Source: an uncultured Faecalibacterium sp. (GTDB lineage Bacteria > Bacillota > Clostridia > Oscillospirales > Ruminococcaceae). From it: DNA of 8,994 bases. The stretch is taken from positions 1 to 8,994 of the forward strand of contig CAMFSB010000050.1 of NCBI GenBank assembly GCA_945982465.1, read 5' to 3'. Numbering within the stretch: position 1 is the stretch's first letter; each line of letters starts with the position of its first letter. Of the stretch, positions 1 to 7,327 are shown one piece after another. Under the pieces are notes generated by a model, which ran no database searches, had not been told where the DNA came from, and saw only the letters and a program-made list of their open reading frames with translations. Made by a program: the position numbers and the translations under genes.

Positions 1-1
1 G

Positions 2-1039
2 GCGGTGGTCTACGGCGGCACCGAGCCGCAGCCTGCCCGCACCGACCCCGAAAGCGCGCTGCGCCGCAGCCTTGAAAAGTGCGGCGGAACGCCCTTTTTG
101 CCGGAAATTGTGGAAGTTGAAATGGATGGCGGGCCCTGGTATGTGCCCGGCGGCTGTGTCAACGAGCTGCGCCGCGCCGCGCTGGAAGCGCTGCTGCATA
201 AGCGCGAGACGCCCCGCCCCTGGCCGGTGACAGAGCAGCATCTGCCCGCGGCGTTGGCGGCACAAAGGCACGCGGCGCCGGCCCGGCTGCCGCTGCGCGC
301 CCGTTTTGCCGCCTGGGAGCAGGTGCCCGAGGAGATGATCCCGCAGCTGGAACGGCTGATCCTGCCGCTGGCCGAGGCGGACCAGGTGCCGCCGCAGCAC
401 CGGGCCAAAACCATTCTGGAACTGCCGCGCGCCATGTTCGGCGCGCTGGAGGAGGATACTGCCCGCCGCATCGCGGCCACAAGCGGGGCGGGCTTTGCCG
501 GGTACGAAGCCAACAACATCGCCCATCTGCGGCTGGCCGGCGGCCTGCCGCTGGCCGGGGGGCTGGGGCTGAACATCACCAACCCGCTGGCCGCCCAGCG
601 GTACGCGGAGCTGGGGCTTTCGGCGCTGCTGGTGCTGCCCGAGGTCAAAGACAGCGATATCGTCTGCATTGCGCCGCAAAACGCGGCCGGGCCGGTGCCC
701 ACCGGGGCGGTGGTGTACGGCCGCATGCCGCTGATGCTGACCCGCGCCTGCCCGCTGCACAACCTGCACGGCTGCGCCGGGTGCCCGCGCCGGGGCGAGC
801 TGACCGACCGCAAGGCAAAAAAGTTCCCGGTGCGGTGCGGGCTGGGCGTGCGCACCATCTATAACCCGGTGCCCATTTATATGGGCGACAGGCCGGGCGC
901 GCTGGCCGTGGACTGGGGCTGCGCCTGGTTTTCGGTCGAGACACGGCAGCAGGCGGCGCATATATTGGAGCTGCTGCAGAACGGCGCACCTTTCGACGGC
1001 GAATTCACGCGCGGGCTGTATTTTAAAGGTACCGCCTGA
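2..1039 (+). CDS. U32-family peptidase / RNA hydroxylation protein, C-terminal part (5' truncated)
   Basis: This is the 3' part of a large U32-family gene; the frame is open through the left edge, so the true start is outside the window. The first ~110 visible residues look like the DUF3656 insert of long U32 proteins (KCGGTPFLPE, then VPGGCVNELRRAALEAL). Residues ~180-215 resemble the U32 barrel strand (LNITNPLAAQRYAELG). A Cys cluster follows (C250, C258, C261 and C279, counted from base 2) in the CPLHN...GCAGC...DRKAKKFPVRC signature. The family was first named as collagenase-like peptidases. E. coli relatives RlhA and TrhP are instead needed for hydroxycytidine in 23S rRNA and hydroxyuridine in tRNA, and the Cys cluster is thought to bind iron or an Fe-S centre. 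RNA hydroxylation is therefore the more likely role, by family inference; which RNA is modified cannot be told. It is followed by dut after a 51-bp gap. Confidence 0.85.
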   Translation, partial: AVVYGGTEPQPARTDPESALRRSLEKCGGTPFLPEIVEVEMDGGPWYVPGGCVNELRRAALEALLHKRETPRPWPVTEQHLPAALAAQRHAAPARLPLRARFAAWEQVPEEMIPQLERLILPLAEADQVPPQHRAKTILELPRAMFGALEEDTARRIAATSGAGFAGYEANNIAHLRLAGGLPLAGGLGLNITNPLAAQRYAELGLSALLVLPEVKDSDIVCIAPQNAAGPVPTGAVVYGRMPLMLTRACPLHNLHGCAGCPRRGELTDRKAKKFPVRCGLGVRTIYNPVPIYMGDRPGALAVDWGCAWFSVETRQQAAHILELLQNGAPFDGEFTRGLYFKGTA

Positions 1040-1090
1040 CCCGGCCGCGGCATACAGGCAAAAAACAGACAGAAAAGCGAGGAAACGGCA

Positions 1091-1537
1091 ATGGCATCGG
1101 TTTGTGTGAAATATAAGGTATTGGACCCGCGGGCCAAAGCGCCCGCCTACGCGACGGCCGGGGCGGCGGCGGCGGATCTGTGCGCCGTGCTGGACCAGCC
1201 GCTGACGCTGGAGCCCATGCAGCGGGCGCTGGTGCCCACGGGGCTGGCGATCCAGCTGCCCGGGCCGGAAACGGTGGCCCTGGTGTACGCCCGCAGCGGC
1301 CTGTCCATCAAGCATGGGCTGTGCATGGCCAATGGCGTGGGCGTCATCGACAGCGACTACCGGGGCGAACTGCGGGTGCCCATGATCAACCTGGGCGCCC
1401 AGGCGTATACCATCCAGCCGGGCGAACGGGTGGCGCAGCTGTGCATTGCGCCGGTGTACACGGCGGCCTTTGCGCAGGCCGGCGCGCTGGACGACACCGC
1501 CCGAGGCGAGGGCGGCTTTGGCTCTACCGGGAAATGA
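1091..1537 (+). CDS. dut: dUTP diphosphatase (dUTPase)
   Basis: Hydrolyses dUTP to dUMP and pyrophosphate, keeping uracil out of DNA and supplying dUMP for dTMP synthesis. The 148-residue product has the usual length of a trimeric dUTPase, and all five motifs are visible: motif 1 around residues 23-32 (AGAAAADL), motif 2 at 68-77 (RSGLSIKHGL), motif 3 at 81-94 (NGVGVIDSDYRGEL, with D87 as the expected catalytic Asp), motif 4 at 111-117 (GERVAQL), and the C-terminal lid motif at 139-147 (RGEGGFGSTG). The residue before the motif 2 Arg is Ala rather than the common Pro, which should be harmless. The ATG is preceded by a purine-rich GAGGA-type site. It lies between the U32 gene and a DUF4321-type membrane gene and is probably co-transcribed with its neighbours. 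Confidence 0.96.
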   Translation: MASVCVKYKVLDPRAKAPAYATAGAAAADLCAVLDQPLTLEPMQRALVPTGLAIQLPGPETVALVYARSGLSIKHGLCMANGVGVIDSDYRGELRVPMINLGAQAYTIQPGERVAQLCIAPVYTAAFAQAGALDDTARGEGGFGSTGK

Positions 1538-1544
1538 ACCCCGC

Positions 1545-1567
1545 CCGCAAAATGAAATATTTTGCGG
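1545..1567 (+). promoter_or_regulatory. Perfect 9-bp hairpin after dut
   Basis: A perfect inverted repeat (CCGCAAAAT, 5-nt loop GAAAT, ATTTTGCGG) starts 8 nt after the dut stop codon. No U-run follows, so it is not a standard intrinsic terminator. It could stabilise the 3' end of dut mRNA, reduce read-through, or mark an RNA processing site. The repeat is seen directly; any function is inference. Confidence 0.4.
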
Positions 1568-1598
1568 CGCTGGCTCGTGTTGATAAGGAGATCGACGG

Positions 1599-1844
1599 AT
1601 GAAAAAAACATTCTGGTTTATATTCTGGCTGCTGGCGGGGCTGATCGTCGGCAGCCTGCTGGCCACGGCCTGCGCGGGGGTGCCCGCACTGAGCTGGCTG
1701 GCCTACGGGCAGAGCCTGAGCTTTTCGCCCGCGGCCAACCTGATCATCATGGATTTTTCGCTGAATGTGGTGTTCCGGCTGAACCTGGCCCAGATTTTGT
1801 GCATTCTGGGCGCGATGTTCTGCTACCATCACTTCAGATTCTGA
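1599..1844 (+). CDS. Small two-helix membrane protein, DUF4321-like
   Basis: An 81-residue hydrophobic protein with two likely membrane helices (about residues 5-24 and 61-77). The loop between them carries ALSWLAYGQSLSFSP and then MDFSLNVVFRLNLAQIL. This layout, with the 'YG-S' motif and the 'NLA' entry into helix 2, matches what I recall of the DUF4321 family, small Clostridia proteins of unknown function. The start is well supported: AAGGAG lies 8 nt before the ATG. It sits between dut and maf, upstream of the mre operon, and the maf ribosome binding site follows directly after its stop. A link to the cell envelope or to elongation is only suggested by position. I cannot assign a biochemical role. 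Confidence 0.8.
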   Translation: MKKTFWFIFWLLAGLIVGSLLATACAGVPALSWLAYGQSLSFSPAANLIIMDFSLNVVFRLNLAQILCILGAMFCYHHFRF

Positions 1845-1866
1845 GCAAAAAGGGGAGAGGAAGCGT

Positions 1867-2418
1867 ATGGCGATCATTCTGGCGTCCGGCAGCCCGCGCC
1901 GCAGGGAGCTGATGGCGCTGATCACGCCGGATTACCGCGTGGAGACCAGCGATGTGGACGAAAGCGGCATCACGGCGGCGGACCCGGCCAGTCTGGTGCA
2001 GGCGCTGGCCCGGGCCAAGTGCATGGCGGTGGCGCAGCATCACCCGGAGGACGTGGTCATCGGCTGCGACACGGTGGTGGACTGCGGGGGCGAAGTGTTC
2101 GGCAAGCCGCGCGACGCGGCGGACGCCCGCCGCATGCTGCGGGCGCTTTCGGGCCGCACCCACGCGGTGCATACCGGCGTGTGCGTTGCCCGCGGCGGCC
2201 GGACCGAGTGCTTTGCCGATACCTGCCGGGTGACGTTTTTCCCCATTGGGGAAGCCGACCTGGAGGCATATATCGCCTCGGCGGAGCCGTATGATAAGGC
2301 AGGCGGCTACGCCATTCAGGGCCACGCGGCGGTGTGGATCGACCGGCTGGAGGGGGACTACTACACCATTATGGGCTTCCCGGTCAGCCGGGTGGCGCGC
2401 ACGCTGGCCGGCTTTTGA
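1867..2418 (+). CDS. maf: Maf/YhdE-type nucleoside triphosphate pyrophosphatase
   Basis: A 183-residue cytoplasmic Maf protein. It converts non-standard or dTTP/UTP-type nucleotides to the monophosphate plus pyrophosphate. All family motifs are present: the N-terminal LASGSPRRREL loop (residues 5-15), CDTVV with the catalytic Asp D68, GKP (79-81), SGRTHAVHTGV (95-105), EPYDKAGGYAIQG (140-152) and YYTIMGFPVSRV near the C terminus. The E-x-YDKAG-YAIQG form points to the dTTP/UTP-preferring YhdE subgroup rather than the YceF group. The start has a GGGGAGAGGA site just upstream. In Bacillota maf commonly lies directly before the mre genes, in B. subtilis with radC between. Here radC is absent and mreB follows after its own promoter. 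Maf has been linked to septum inhibition in B. subtilis. Confidence 0.95.
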   Translation: MAIILASGSPRRRELMALITPDYRVETSDVDESGITAADPASLVQALARAKCMAVAQHHPEDVVIGCDTVVDCGGEVFGKPRDAADARRMLRALSGRTHAVHTGVCVARGGRTECFADTCRVTFFPIGEADLEAYIASAEPYDKAGGYAIQGHAAVWIDRLEGDYYTIMGFPVSRVARTLAGF

Positions 2419-2470
2419 GCGCCCGCGCACGAACAAGCGGCGGAAAAAGGTGAAAAAATCTGTCACCATC

Positions 2471-2499
2471 TTGTGAAATGAACAAATCAAGGCTATAAT
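2471..2499 (+). promoter_or_regulatory. Predicted sigma-A promoter for the mre operon
   Basis: The -35 element TTGTGA (2471-2476, 4 of 6 matches to TTGACA), a 17-nt spacer and a perfect -10 TATAAT (2494-2499) lie in an AT-rich pocket within GC-rich surroundings. Transcription would start near 2506 and leave a leader of about 120 nt before the mreB ATG. The predicted start and all function are inferred from sequence. Confidence 0.75.
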
Positions 2500-2505
2500 A
2501 TACTT

Positions 2506-2627
2506 GTATTGCTGTGTTTGGCGGTACGGATAAATTGGGAATCCACCACATGACGCGCTTTGCACAAGGTCAGGGCGGCGTTTTGCGTTTACGGCAGATA
2601 GAGTGGAAGGTAAAGGAGTTACGGGTT
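2506..2627 (+). promoter_or_regulatory. Long 5' leader of mreB
   Basis: About 120 nt lie between the predicted transcription start and the mreB ATG. The leader ends in a good ribosome binding site, AAAGGAG (2612-2618), 9 nt before the ATG. The mreB frame stays open back to a GTG at 2514, but the extra 38 residues do not resemble MreB and no ribosome binding site precedes that GTG, so I treat the region as untranslated. I see no strong terminator-antiterminator structure or known riboswitch core. Confidence 0.4.
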
Positions 2628-3653
2628 ATGGGTTTTTTCTCGAAAAAGATCGGCATTGATCTGGGCACCGCGAATACGCTGGTGTATATGCAGGGCAAGG
2701 GCATCATCATGCGCGAGCCGTCGGTGGTGGCCGTGGACATGCGCGACCGGGACGAACGGGTCAAGTATGTGGGCCATAAAGCCAAAGAGGTCATTGGCCG
2801 CACCCCCGGCAGCATCGTGGCCGTGCGCCCGCTGAAGGACGGCGTGATCGCCGACTTTGACATCACGGCCAATATGCTGAAGGAATTTATGCACCGCGCC
2901 TGCGGCAACAGCATGTTCGTACATCCCACGGTGGTCATCTGCATCCCCTCGGGCGTCACCGAGGTGGAAAAGCGCGCCGTCAAGGAGGCCGCCGAGCGCG
3001 CGGGCGCCCGGCAGGTGTCGGTCATTGAGGAGCCGATGGCCGCGGCCATCGGCGCGGGCTTGCCCATCAGCGAGCCCACCGGCAGCATGATCGTGGACAT
3101 CGGCGGCGGCACGGCGGAGATCGCTGTGATCAGCCTGGGAGGCATCGTGGTTTCGCGCAGCGTGCGCATGGCCGGCGATATGTTCGACCAGGCCATCATC
3201 GCCTTTATCAAGCGCAAGTACAACCTGCTCATCGGCGAGCGCACCGCCGAGCAGATCAAGATCGAGATCGGCTCGGCCTACCCGCTGGAGCAGGAACTGG
3301 AAATGGAGATCAAGGGCCGCAACCTGGTGGACGGCCTGCCCAAAAACATCATCGTGCACAGCGAGGAAGTGCGCGAAGCCCTGCTGGAGTGCCTGGTCAA
3401 GATCGTGGACGCCATCAAGGAAACGCTGGAGCGCACGCCCCCGGAGCTTTCGGCGGACATCATCGACCACGGCATCATGCTTTCGGGCGGCGGCGCGCTG
3501 CTGCGCGGGCTGGATAAACTGGTGCAGAGCGAGACCGGGATCGATGTCCATGTGGCCGAAAATCCGCTGGACTGTGTGGCTCTGGGCGCCGGCCAGGTGC
3601 TGGAGCATGCCGACCTGCTGGGCGATGTGAAAGACCCCGACAGCCACATGTAA
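2628..3653 (+). CDS. mreB: Rod-shape determining actin homologue MreB
   Basis: A 341-residue bacterial actin that polymerises with ATP on the inner face of the membrane and guides lateral wall synthesis. Visible motifs are phosphate loop 1 (IGIDLGTANTLVY, residues 8-20), EEPMAAAIGAGLP (134-146), phosphate loop 2 (VDIGGGTAEIAVISL, 156-170) and the adenosine motif MLSGGGALLRGLDKL (284-298). The residues matching Caulobacter E140 and T167, which position the hydrolytic water, are present as E135 and T162; the next Thr of the usual GGGTTE is Ala here. The N terminus MGFFSKK could help membrane contact. The ATG at 2628 is chosen because AAAGGAG lies 9 nt upstream and homology begins there. It heads the elongation operon under the promoter at 2471. 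It could instead be an MreB paralogue such as Mbl, but the position before mreC favours MreB. Confidence 0.97.
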   Translation: MGFFSKKIGIDLGTANTLVYMQGKGIIMREPSVVAVDMRDRDERVKYVGHKAKEVIGRTPGSIVAVRPLKDGVIADFDITANMLKEFMHRACGNSMFVHPTVVICIPSGVTEVEKRAVKEAAERAGARQVSVIEEPMAAAIGAGLPISEPTGSMIVDIGGGTAEIAVISLGGIVVSRSVRMAGDMFDQAIIAFIKRKYNLLIGERTAEQIKIEIGSAYPLEQELEMEIKGRNLVDGLPKNIIVHSEEVREALLECLVKIVDAIKETLERTPPELSADIIDHGIMLSGGGALLRGLDKLVQSETGIDVHVAENPLDCVALGAGQVLEHADLLGDVKDPDSHM

Positions 3654-3670
3654 GTTTTGTTTGAGACCCG

Positions 3671-3699
3671 GCGCGGACAGAAGCTCTTTCTGTCCGCGC
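3671..3699 (+). terminator. Strong hairpin in the mreB-mreC gap (possible leaky terminator or processing site)
   Basis: A perfect 12-bp stem (GCGCGGACAGAA / TTCTGTCCGCGC, 5-nt loop GCTCT) begins 17 nt after the mreB stop. The downstream stretch ATTTGCATATTATTA is AT-rich but not a clean U-run, and no promoter is apparent before mreC. It looks more like an attenuator or 3'-end stabiliser that raises mreB transcript over mreCD-pbp2 than a full stop. Function is inference. Confidence 0.5.
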
Positions 3700-3760
3700 A
3701 TTTGCATATTATTACAGCCGGAGCGCAACGCGGCAGCCGGAAAGGAGGCTGTGCCCCCGC

Positions 3761-4591
3761 ATGAGAGATTTTTTTAGCAGCTGGAAATTCAAAACACTGG
3801 TGGCCATTGCGGTGTTTCTGGCCGGCATGATGGCGTATGCCGGCGCAAACGGCCGCCTGACCGCCGCCCCGCAGGAGGTGCTGACGGTGCTGGTATCGCC
3901 GTTCCAGTGGGTTGGGGCGAAGGTATCGGGCAGCGTGGGCGCCCTGTGGGAAAAATATACCACGATCGACGAAGTGTACGCGGAAAACCAGGCCCTGCGG
4001 GAGGCAAACGCCGCCCTGCGCCAGCAGCTGGTGGAATACGACCGGCTGAAGGCCGAAAACGACGCATACAAAAGCCTGGCCGGCATTCAGGAGGAACACC
4101 CCGAATACACCACGGCCTCGGGCTTTGTGATCGGCCGCGACAGCCTGGAATCCTTTGGCAGCTTTACCGTGGATAAAGGGACGCTGAACGGCGTGGAAAA
4201 GGGCGACACGGTCATCAGCGACGACGGCTATCTGGTGGGCACGGTGATCGAAGCGGGCCTTACCTCCTGCAAGGTGCTGACCATCCTGCACCCGAGCTTT
4301 TCGGCGGCAGCGGCGGTCTCGCGCACGCGCGACAACGGCATTCTCAGCGGCAGCTCGGCCTACGCGGCCGATGGGTGCTGCGTGGTCAACAACCTTTCGC
4401 GCGATACGCTGGCGGCCACGGGCGATCAGGTCATCACCACAGGGCTGGGCGGGGTGTACCCGCCGGACGTTCTGGTGGGCAGCATCCGGGAGATCCTGCC
4501 GGAGACCAGCGGCAAATCGGCTGTGGCGGTGGTGGAGCCGGGCGCGGACATCTACAACCTGACCCATGTGTTCATCATCACAGATTTTTGA
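3761..4591 (+). CDS. mreC: Rod-shape determining protein MreC
   Basis: A 276-residue single-pass membrane protein of the elongation machinery that scaffolds PBP2 and connects it to MreB and MreD. Layout: a short cytoplasmic N terminus, one membrane helix (about residues 11-28), a coiled coil (about 68-110, rich in Glu, Leu and Ala with heptad spacing), and the two-barrel extracellular MreC domain. The domain is recognised by DDGYLVGTVIE (154-164), an HPSFSAAAAVSRTRDNGIL stretch (from 177) and TGLGGVYPPDVLVGSI (227-242). Length is normal. The ATG at 3761 follows an AAAGGAGG site by 12 nt, a rather long spacing; no better in-frame start is present. The mreD ribosome binding site starts at its stop codon, so the two genes are tightly linked. 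Confidence 0.94.
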   Translation: MRDFFSSWKFKTLVAIAVFLAGMMAYAGANGRLTAAPQEVLTVLVSPFQWVGAKVSGSVGALWEKYTTIDEVYAENQALREANAALRQQLVEYDRLKAENDAYKSLAGIQEEHPEYTTASGFVIGRDSLESFGSFTVDKGTLNGVEKGDTVISDDGYLVGTVIEAGLTSCKVLTILHPSFSAAAAVSRTRDNGILSGSSAYAADGCCVVNNLSRDTLAATGDQVITTGLGGVYPPDVLVGSIREILPETSGKSAVAVVEPGADIYNLTHVFIITDF

Positions 4592-4606
4592 GAGGGGAGC
4601 CGCATC

Positions 4607-5134
4607 GTGAGATCACGCACAAAGCGGAATTGGCTGACGGCGGGCAAGTGGGCGGTTTACGGCCTGCTGCTGCTGGCGGCTGTGGTGCTGCAGACCATGC
4701 CGGGGCTTTCGCTGCTGGGCATCAAGCCGGTGTTTATCCTGCCGCTGTGCCTGACGGTGGCGCTGGCCGAAGGCGAATTTTACGGCGCGCTGTTCGGCAC
4801 GGTGGGCGGCCTTTTGTGGGACTGGGCCGCCGGCCGCACGGCGGGCCTGTTTGCCATCACGCTGCTGGCGGTATGCTTTTTTGCAAGCATTCTGTTCCAG
4901 CTGTATCTGCGCAACACGGCGGCCAATTTCGGTCTGCTGTCGGGGCTGGCGGGCTGGGTCGTGCTCACGCTGGATCATTTGTTTTTTTATGTGATGCCCG
5001 GCTACGCGGCGGCCGCGGTCCGCTATGCGGCGGTCGTGCTGCCGATGGTGGTGCTGTGCTGGCTTGCCGGCCTGATCGACCGGTACATCGTGCTGCGGGT
5101 GCAGCGCAGGTTTGACCCCGAAGAGGAAAACTGA
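4607..5134 (+). CDS. mreD: Rod-shape determining protein MreD
   Basis: A 175-residue integral membrane protein with about six helices (roughly residues 13-30, 40-53, 56-75, 80-100, 107-127 and 137-157). Its partner proteins are MreC and PBP2. The family-like segment is ALFGTVGGLLWDWAAGR with GLFAI just after (about 61-84), matching the conserved glycine-rich 'GLL-D--G' turn of MreD. The C terminus is charged and cytoplasmic. The start is GTG at 4607, 7 nt after a GAGGGGAG site that touches the mreC stop. Primary sequence conservation in MreD is weak, so the call rests on topology, the glycine motif and position between mreC and pbp2. Confidence 0.9.
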   Translation: MRSRTKRNWLTAGKWAVYGLLLLAAVVLQTMPGLSLLGIKPVFILPLCLTVALAEGEFYGALFGTVGGLLWDWAAGRTAGLFAITLLAVCFFASILFQLYLRNTAANFGLLSGLAGWVVLTLDHLFFYVMPGYAAAAVRYAAVVLPMVVLCWLAGLIDRYIVLRVQRRFDPEEEN

Positions 5135-5168
5135 CCCCGGAACATAGATAAGGAAGGAGGCTGCGGCC

Positions 5169-7250
5169 ATGGAAGAACGCAAGACAGTGGTGCGGCGCAT
5201 TGTAATGGTCATTGTGGCCGCAGCGCTGGTGCTGGCGGCCTACCTGATGCGGCTGGTGTACTTGCAGCTGATCAACCACGAGACCTTTCTGGCCAAGGCC
5301 ACCCGCACCACCACCTATACCCGTACCATCACGGCGGCCCGCGGCGAGATCGTGGACTGCTACGGCCGCAGCATCGCCACCAACGCCACCTGCTACAATG
5401 TGATCGTGGATAAGCTGCTTTTGGGCGACGGCGATCTGAACGCCACGCTGAAAGAGCTGATCGGCGTGCTGCAGGAAAGCGGCGAAAGCTGGAACGATAC
5501 CCTGCTGATCGGCGCGCCGGACGAACATGGCTCGTACAGCTTTACAGCCAACCCGGACAGCGAAAGTGACCAGGGCAAGCTGGCCGCCGTCAAGTCCAAC
5601 CTGGGCCTGCAGCAATATGCCACGGCGGACAACGTGATGGCCGCCTTGGTGGAAAAATACGATTTGAAGCAGGAGCCGGCTGCCTGGCAGCGGATCTTGG
5701 GCGGCGTGCGCTACCAGATGGAGCAGGAGGGCTTTTCCAACCAGAACACCTTTACGCTGGCCGAAAATGTCTCGGACCGGACGGTGGCGACCATCCGGGA
5801 GCGCAGCTTAACGCTTTCGGGCGCGGACATCGCGGAATCCACTGCGCGCAGCTACCCGGACGGCACCGTGCTGCCCCATGTGCTGGGCCGCGTGGGCAAG
5901 ATCACGGCCGAGCGCTGGAAAGTGGAAAATGAGGACGGCACCTACAGCTATCCGCTGCGGCAGGCCGGCTACGCCATGAACGACGTGATCGGCACCGGCG
6001 GGCTGGAGGAAGCGTTTGAAAGCCAGCTGCGCGGCAGCGATGGCGAAGCGGAGATCACGCTGGATTCCAGCGGCGTGATCCTGCAGAGCGAGACCACGCA
6101 GGAGCCCCGGCCCGGCCTGACCGTCATGACCACCATCGATCTGGACTTTCAGAAAAAGGTGCAGCAGCTTCTGGAGGAAGCGATCCTGAACCTGCAGAAA
6201 AACGGCGGCCGCGGCACCGGCGCCGAGGCAAACGCCGGCGCGGTGGTGGTGGTGGATGTGAACACCGGGGGCATCCTGGCGCTGGCCAATTACCCCAACT
6301 ACGACATCACCGGCAATTACAACGAATATCTGGCGGACACCGAGGGCATGCCCCTGATCAACCGGGCGTTCACCGGCCTGTATACGCCCGGCTCCACGTT
6401 CAAGCCGGCGGTGGCGGTGGCAGGGCTTTTGTCGGGCAACCTGGGCGGGCAGGAGCGCATCACCTGCACGGGCCGCTATACCTATTTCAGCGATTACCAG
6501 CCCCGTTGTGTGCTGCATGACCACGGGGTAGGCTCCCGCCTGGACGTGATCAACGCGCTGCGGGTCAGCTGCAATATTTTCTTTTATGAGGTGGGCCGCC
6601 GCTGTACTACGGATGTGTACAATGCGTATGCCCAGCGGCTGGGCCTGGGGGTAAAGACCGGCGTTGAGGTGACGGAATCCACCGGCCGGTTGACCACCCG
6701 GCAGGACTCCAACTACACCACTTCGCTGGATATCCAGGCCGCCATCGGCCAGGGCAATACGGTCATCACGCCGGTGCAGATGGCGACCTACGCGGCCACC
6801 ATCGCCAACAAGGGCGTGCGCTACCGCACCCATCTGGTCAAGGCCCTGGTGGACACCAATACCGGCGAGGTGGTGCAGGAGATCGAGCCGGAGGTCGTGG
6901 AAGTGATCGAGGACGAGATCGGCGCGTTTGATCTGGTGGAGGAGGGCATGGTGCGGGCCTGCGAGTTGGTCGGCTATGTCAACACCTACCCGTACACGCT
7001 GGCCATCAAGACCGGCACGCCCCAGCGCAGCGAATATTATATGGTGGGCAATACACGCAAATATTACTGCAACACCATGATGATCGCCTACGGCCCGGTG
7101 GAGGACGCGCAGATCGCCATCGGCATTGTGTTTGAATACGGCAGCGCCGGCGCCAAGGCCGGCGAGCTGGTCACCCAGATCTTTGACGCATATTTCTTCG
7201 AGCAGTCCGGCAGCATGACGCCGGAAACCGAGAACACGCTGCTGCACTGA
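5169..7250 (+). CDS. mrdA: Penicillin-binding protein 2, class B transpeptidase of the elongasome
   Basis: A 693-residue class B PBP that cross-links peptidoglycan during side-wall growth. One N-terminal membrane anchor (about residues 10-29) is followed by the pedestal or dimerisation domain beginning at AARGEIVDCYGRSIATN (56-72); the usual DR-x-G is DCYG here. The transpeptidase domain contains the acyl-enzyme motif S409-T-F-K412 in GLYTPGSTFKP, the second motif S467-C-N469, IGQGNTVITPVQMA (526-539) and the third motif K614-T-G-T617. All catalytic motifs are intact, so it should be active and bind beta-lactams. The ATG follows GGAGG by 8 nt. Its partner glycosyltransferase gene, rodA, is not in the window. 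PBP2 rather than PBP3/FtsI is favoured by its place behind mreBCD. The symbol mrdA (pbpA in some genomes) is chosen on that basis. Confidence 0.94.
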   Translation: MEERKTVVRRIVMVIVAAALVLAAYLMRLVYLQLINHETFLAKATRTTTYTRTITAARGEIVDCYGRSIATNATCYNVIVDKLLLGDGDLNATLKELIGVLQESGESWNDTLLIGAPDEHGSYSFTANPDSESDQGKLAAVKSNLGLQQYATADNVMAALVEKYDLKQEPAAWQRILGGVRYQMEQEGFSNQNTFTLAENVSDRTVATIRERSLTLSGADIAESTARSYPDGTVLPHVLGRVGKITAERWKVENEDGTYSYPLRQAGYAMNDVIGTGGLEEAFESQLRGSDGEAEITLDSSGVILQSETTQEPRPGLTVMTTIDLDFQKKVQQLLEEAILNLQKNGGRGTGAEANAGAVVVVDVNTGGILALANYPNYDITGNYNEYLADTEGMPLINRAFTGLYTPGSTFKPAVAVAGLLSGNLGGQERITCTGRYTYFSDYQPRCVLHDHGVGSRLDVINALRVSCNIFFYEVGRRCTTDVYNAYAQRLGLGVKTGVEVTESTGRLTTRQDSNYTTSLDIQAAIGQGNTVITPVQMATYAATIANKGVRYRTHLVKALVDTNTGEVVQEIEPEVVEVIEDEIGAFDLVEEGMVRACELVGYVNTYPYTLAIKTGTPQRSEYYMVGNTRKYYCNTMMIAYGPVEDAQIAIGIVFEYGSAGAKAGELVTQIFDAYFFEQSGSMTPETENTLLH

Positions 7251-7282
7251 ATGTAAAACTGCCCAAAAACAGGCGGAATGAC

Positions 7283-7308
7283 TGTAAAAAATAAAGGGTG
7301 TTTTTACA
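7283..7308 (+). repeat. AT-rich inverted repeat between pbp2 and minD
   Basis: TGTAAAAA (7283-7290) and TTTTTACA (7301-7308) form an 8-bp inverted repeat with a 10-nt loop, 32 nt after the pbp2 stop. The stem is AT-rich and weak. It could be a weak bidirectional terminator or a protein-binding site ahead of the minD promoter. The repeat is seen; its role is open. Confidence 0.35.
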
Positions 7309-7327
7309 AAATCTGTGCGAAAAACAG

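Noticed and set aside
10..858. Minus-strand open frame of 282 codons opposite the U32 gene.
   Set aside because: Ser/Arg/Ala-rich shadow without motifs; the plus-strand frame has strong family signatures.
1552..1602. A 16-codon reading frame starting in the dut hairpin and overlapping the next gene's ATG as ATGA.
   Set aside because: No ribosome binding site precedes it, its start lies within the hairpin stem, and the overlap can arise by chance. Kept only as a remote chance of translational coupling.
2514..2627. 38-residue N-terminal extension of mreB from a GTG.
   Set aside because: It does not resemble MreB, it lacks a ribosome binding site, and the ATG at 2628 has a good AAAGGAG at proper spacing.
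3278..4567. Long open frame of 429 codons on the minus strand.
   Set aside because: It lies opposite mreB and mreC, which carry clear motifs. Its composition (many His, Arg, Ala and Gln) is that of an antisense shadow in GC-rich DNA.
4375..5115. 246-codon plus-strand frame overlapping mreC and mreD.
   Set aside because: Out of frame with both genes, Gly/Ala/Arg-rich and without motifs.
5808..7247. Long open frame of 479 codons on the minus strand opposite pbp2.
   Set aside because: His/Gly/Ala-rich shadow with no recognisable domain, opposite the intact transpeptidase domain of pbp2.
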